Source: an uncultured Lachnospiraceae bacterium
Lineage (GTDB): Bacteria > Bacillota > Clostridia > Lachnospirales > Lachnospiraceae
Assembly (NCBI GenBank): GCA_934351705.1
Contig: CAKRJK010000073.1
Coordinates: forward strand, 1-6,963
Length of the DNA: 6,963 nt
Direction of reading: 5' to 3'
Shown: positions 5,855 through 6,963 of the stretch, piece after piece
How positions within the stretch are numbered: the first letter of the stretch is position 1
Layout of the letters: each line of letters begins with the position of its first letter
Translations under genes and position numbers: made by a program
Notes under the pieces: generated by a model
Told to the model about the DNA's origin: nothing
The model's database searches: none
The model's input: the letters and a program-made list of their open reading frames with translations, nothing else

Positions 5855-6963
5855 TTATTTTCCGGTACAGAATTTTGAAAAAATCTCATTCACCAGATCT
5901 TCTCCGAGAGATTCTCCCAAAATAGAACCTAATTCTTCGTAAGCATTCATTAAATCTATTGAATAAAAATCTTCCGGCATTTCCATTTCAATGCTGTGAA
6001 GCACCATATCCAAACTGGATAAACTGTCTATTAATGCCGCTTTATGACGCATATTGGTGATATATACTTCATTATTAAATTCCAGCTTGCCATGAAAGAA
6101 CATTTCTTTGATTGCCTCTTCTAACTCTTCCACTCCCTGGCTTTCTTTCATCGATACTTTGATGATTTTTTTATCCAGATGAGATAAAATCGTATCCTCT
6201 GTTGTGACCGTATCCAGATCTGATTTATTCAAAAGCACCAAAGCTGTCCTGTCTTTTATCATTTCCATGATTTCAAAATCATTCTCATCAAGCCCCGTAG
6301 AAGAATCAACTACATAAATTATTAAATCGGAATTTAATAAATATTCTTTTGCTTTGTCCACACCTATCTTCTCTACCAGATCATTCGTATCACGAATACC
6401 TGCCGTGTCTACAATATTCAAAGTAATTCCGTTTAAATTCATCTGTTCTTCCAAAACATCTCTCGTTGTTCCCGCAATATCGGTTACGATAGCACGTTCT
6501 CTTTTTAGAAGCTGGTTCATCAAAGATGATTTTCCGGCATTTGGCTTTCCTACAATTACTGTATTAATTCCCTCTTTTAAAATCTTTCCGTTTTCAGAAG
6601 TCCGGATCAGATGAGTAATCTTTTCTTTACATTCTGATACAACTTCTTTTAACTTTAATCCATAACCGTCAATACTGATATGTTCAGGATCATCCAAAGC
6701 GGATTCTATAAATGCGATTTCATAAATAATCTTTTCTCTTAATTCTTTTATCTCATTTTGCAGAGAACCCTGAAGCTGGGATACAGAACTCTTTAACGCG
6801 AACTGATTCTTGGAATTGATAATATCCATTACAGATTCCGCCTGTGTCAGATCAATTCTTCCGTTCAAAAAAGCTCTCTTTGTAAACTCTCCCGGCTCGG
6901 CAGGTCTTGCCCCGTATTTAATTACCGTGTCTAATATTTTCTGCATAACAAGAGTTCCGCCGT
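5855..6963 (-). CDS. mnmE: tRNA modification GTPase MnmE (TrmE), partial, N-terminus missing
   Basis: The reading frame is open to the right edge (368 codons plus two bases). The first visible residues are [10 protein letters not shown], matching the internal GG..V.QKIL segment of MnmE, so the Met at 6946 is internal and roughly the first 90 residues lie outside. MnmE is a GTPase that pairs with MnmG in tRNA wobble-uridine modification. Counting from that Met: [19 protein letters not shown] (19-37) belongs to the folate-binding and helical region; GKPNAGKSS (133-141) is G1; DIAGTTRD (156-163) includes G2; DTAGIRD (180-186) is G3; and NKSD (240-243) is G4. The protein ends FCTGK, with the conserved functional Cys kept but Thr in the place of the usual Ile of CIGK. 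The gene leads the mnmE-mnmG-rsmG operon; its promoter is outside the window. Confidence 0.97.
   Translation of the reverse strand, partial: GGTLVMQKILDTVIKYGARPAEPGEFTKRAFLNGRIDLTQAESVMDIINSKNQFALKSSVSQLQGSLQNEIKELREKIIYEIAFIESALDDPEHISIDGYGLKLKEVVSECKEKITHLIRTSENGKILKEGINTVIVGKPNAGKSSLMNQLLKRERAIVTDIAGTTRDVLEEQMNLNGITLNIVDTAGIRDTNDLVEKIGVDKAKEYLLNSDLIIYVVDSSTGLDENDFEIMEMIKDRTALVLLNKSDLDTVTTEDTILSHLDKKIIKVSMKESQGVEELEEAIKEMFFHGKLEFNNEVYITNMRHKAALIDSLSSLDMVLHSIEMEMPEDFYSIDLMNAYEELGSILGESLGEDLVNEIFSKFCTGK

Overview
The window is AT-rich, tightly packed bacterial chromosome of low-GC Firmicute type. It holds the chromosome-origin neighbourhood mnmE - mnmG - rsmG - (inserted genes) - parA, read on the minus strand. 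The gene order, two parS sites carrying the TGTTTCACGTGAAACA core, and strong Shine-Dalgarno sites point to the class Clostridia. The MnmE segment reading [17 protein letters not shown] resembles Lachnospiraceae proteins as I remember them, so that family is my best guess, by inference only.

Layout from left to right: (1) the N-terminal 65 codons of parA/soj, cut by the left edge (1-197, minus); (2) a 259-bp gap with a good parA promoter and two perfect palindromes centred on parS sites; (3) a two-gene two-component system like DegS/DegU, with the kinase gene (1114-2118) upstream of the response regulator gene (457-1101); (4) a divergent intergenic region with a promoter for the only plus-strand gene; (5) that gene, a membrane-anchored alpha/beta-hydrolase-fold protein (2300-3244) whose catalytic triad looks eroded; (6) rsmG (3239-3958), mnmG (3951-5837) and the C-terminal three quarters of mnmE (5855 to the right edge), a compact minus-strand operon.

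MnmE and MnmG together modify the wobble uridine of certain tRNAs, and RsmG methylates 16S rRNA at G527. These genes commonly sit beside parA-parB close to oriC. In Bacillus subtilis the cluster reads away from oriC; if that holds here, oriC lies beyond the right edge and the hydrolase gene is the only one oriented head-on to replication. The hydrolase and rsmG meet tail to tail, with overlapping stop codons and a plus-strand terminator hairpin inside the end of rsmG.

No mobile element, CRISPR array, tRNA, rRNA or riboswitch was recognised, and I see no new multi-gene system. The points most worth a second look are the extended parS palindromes (one also placed like a terminator for the two-component operon), the atypical hydrolase, the convergent overlap, and the insertion of three genes between rsmG and parA.
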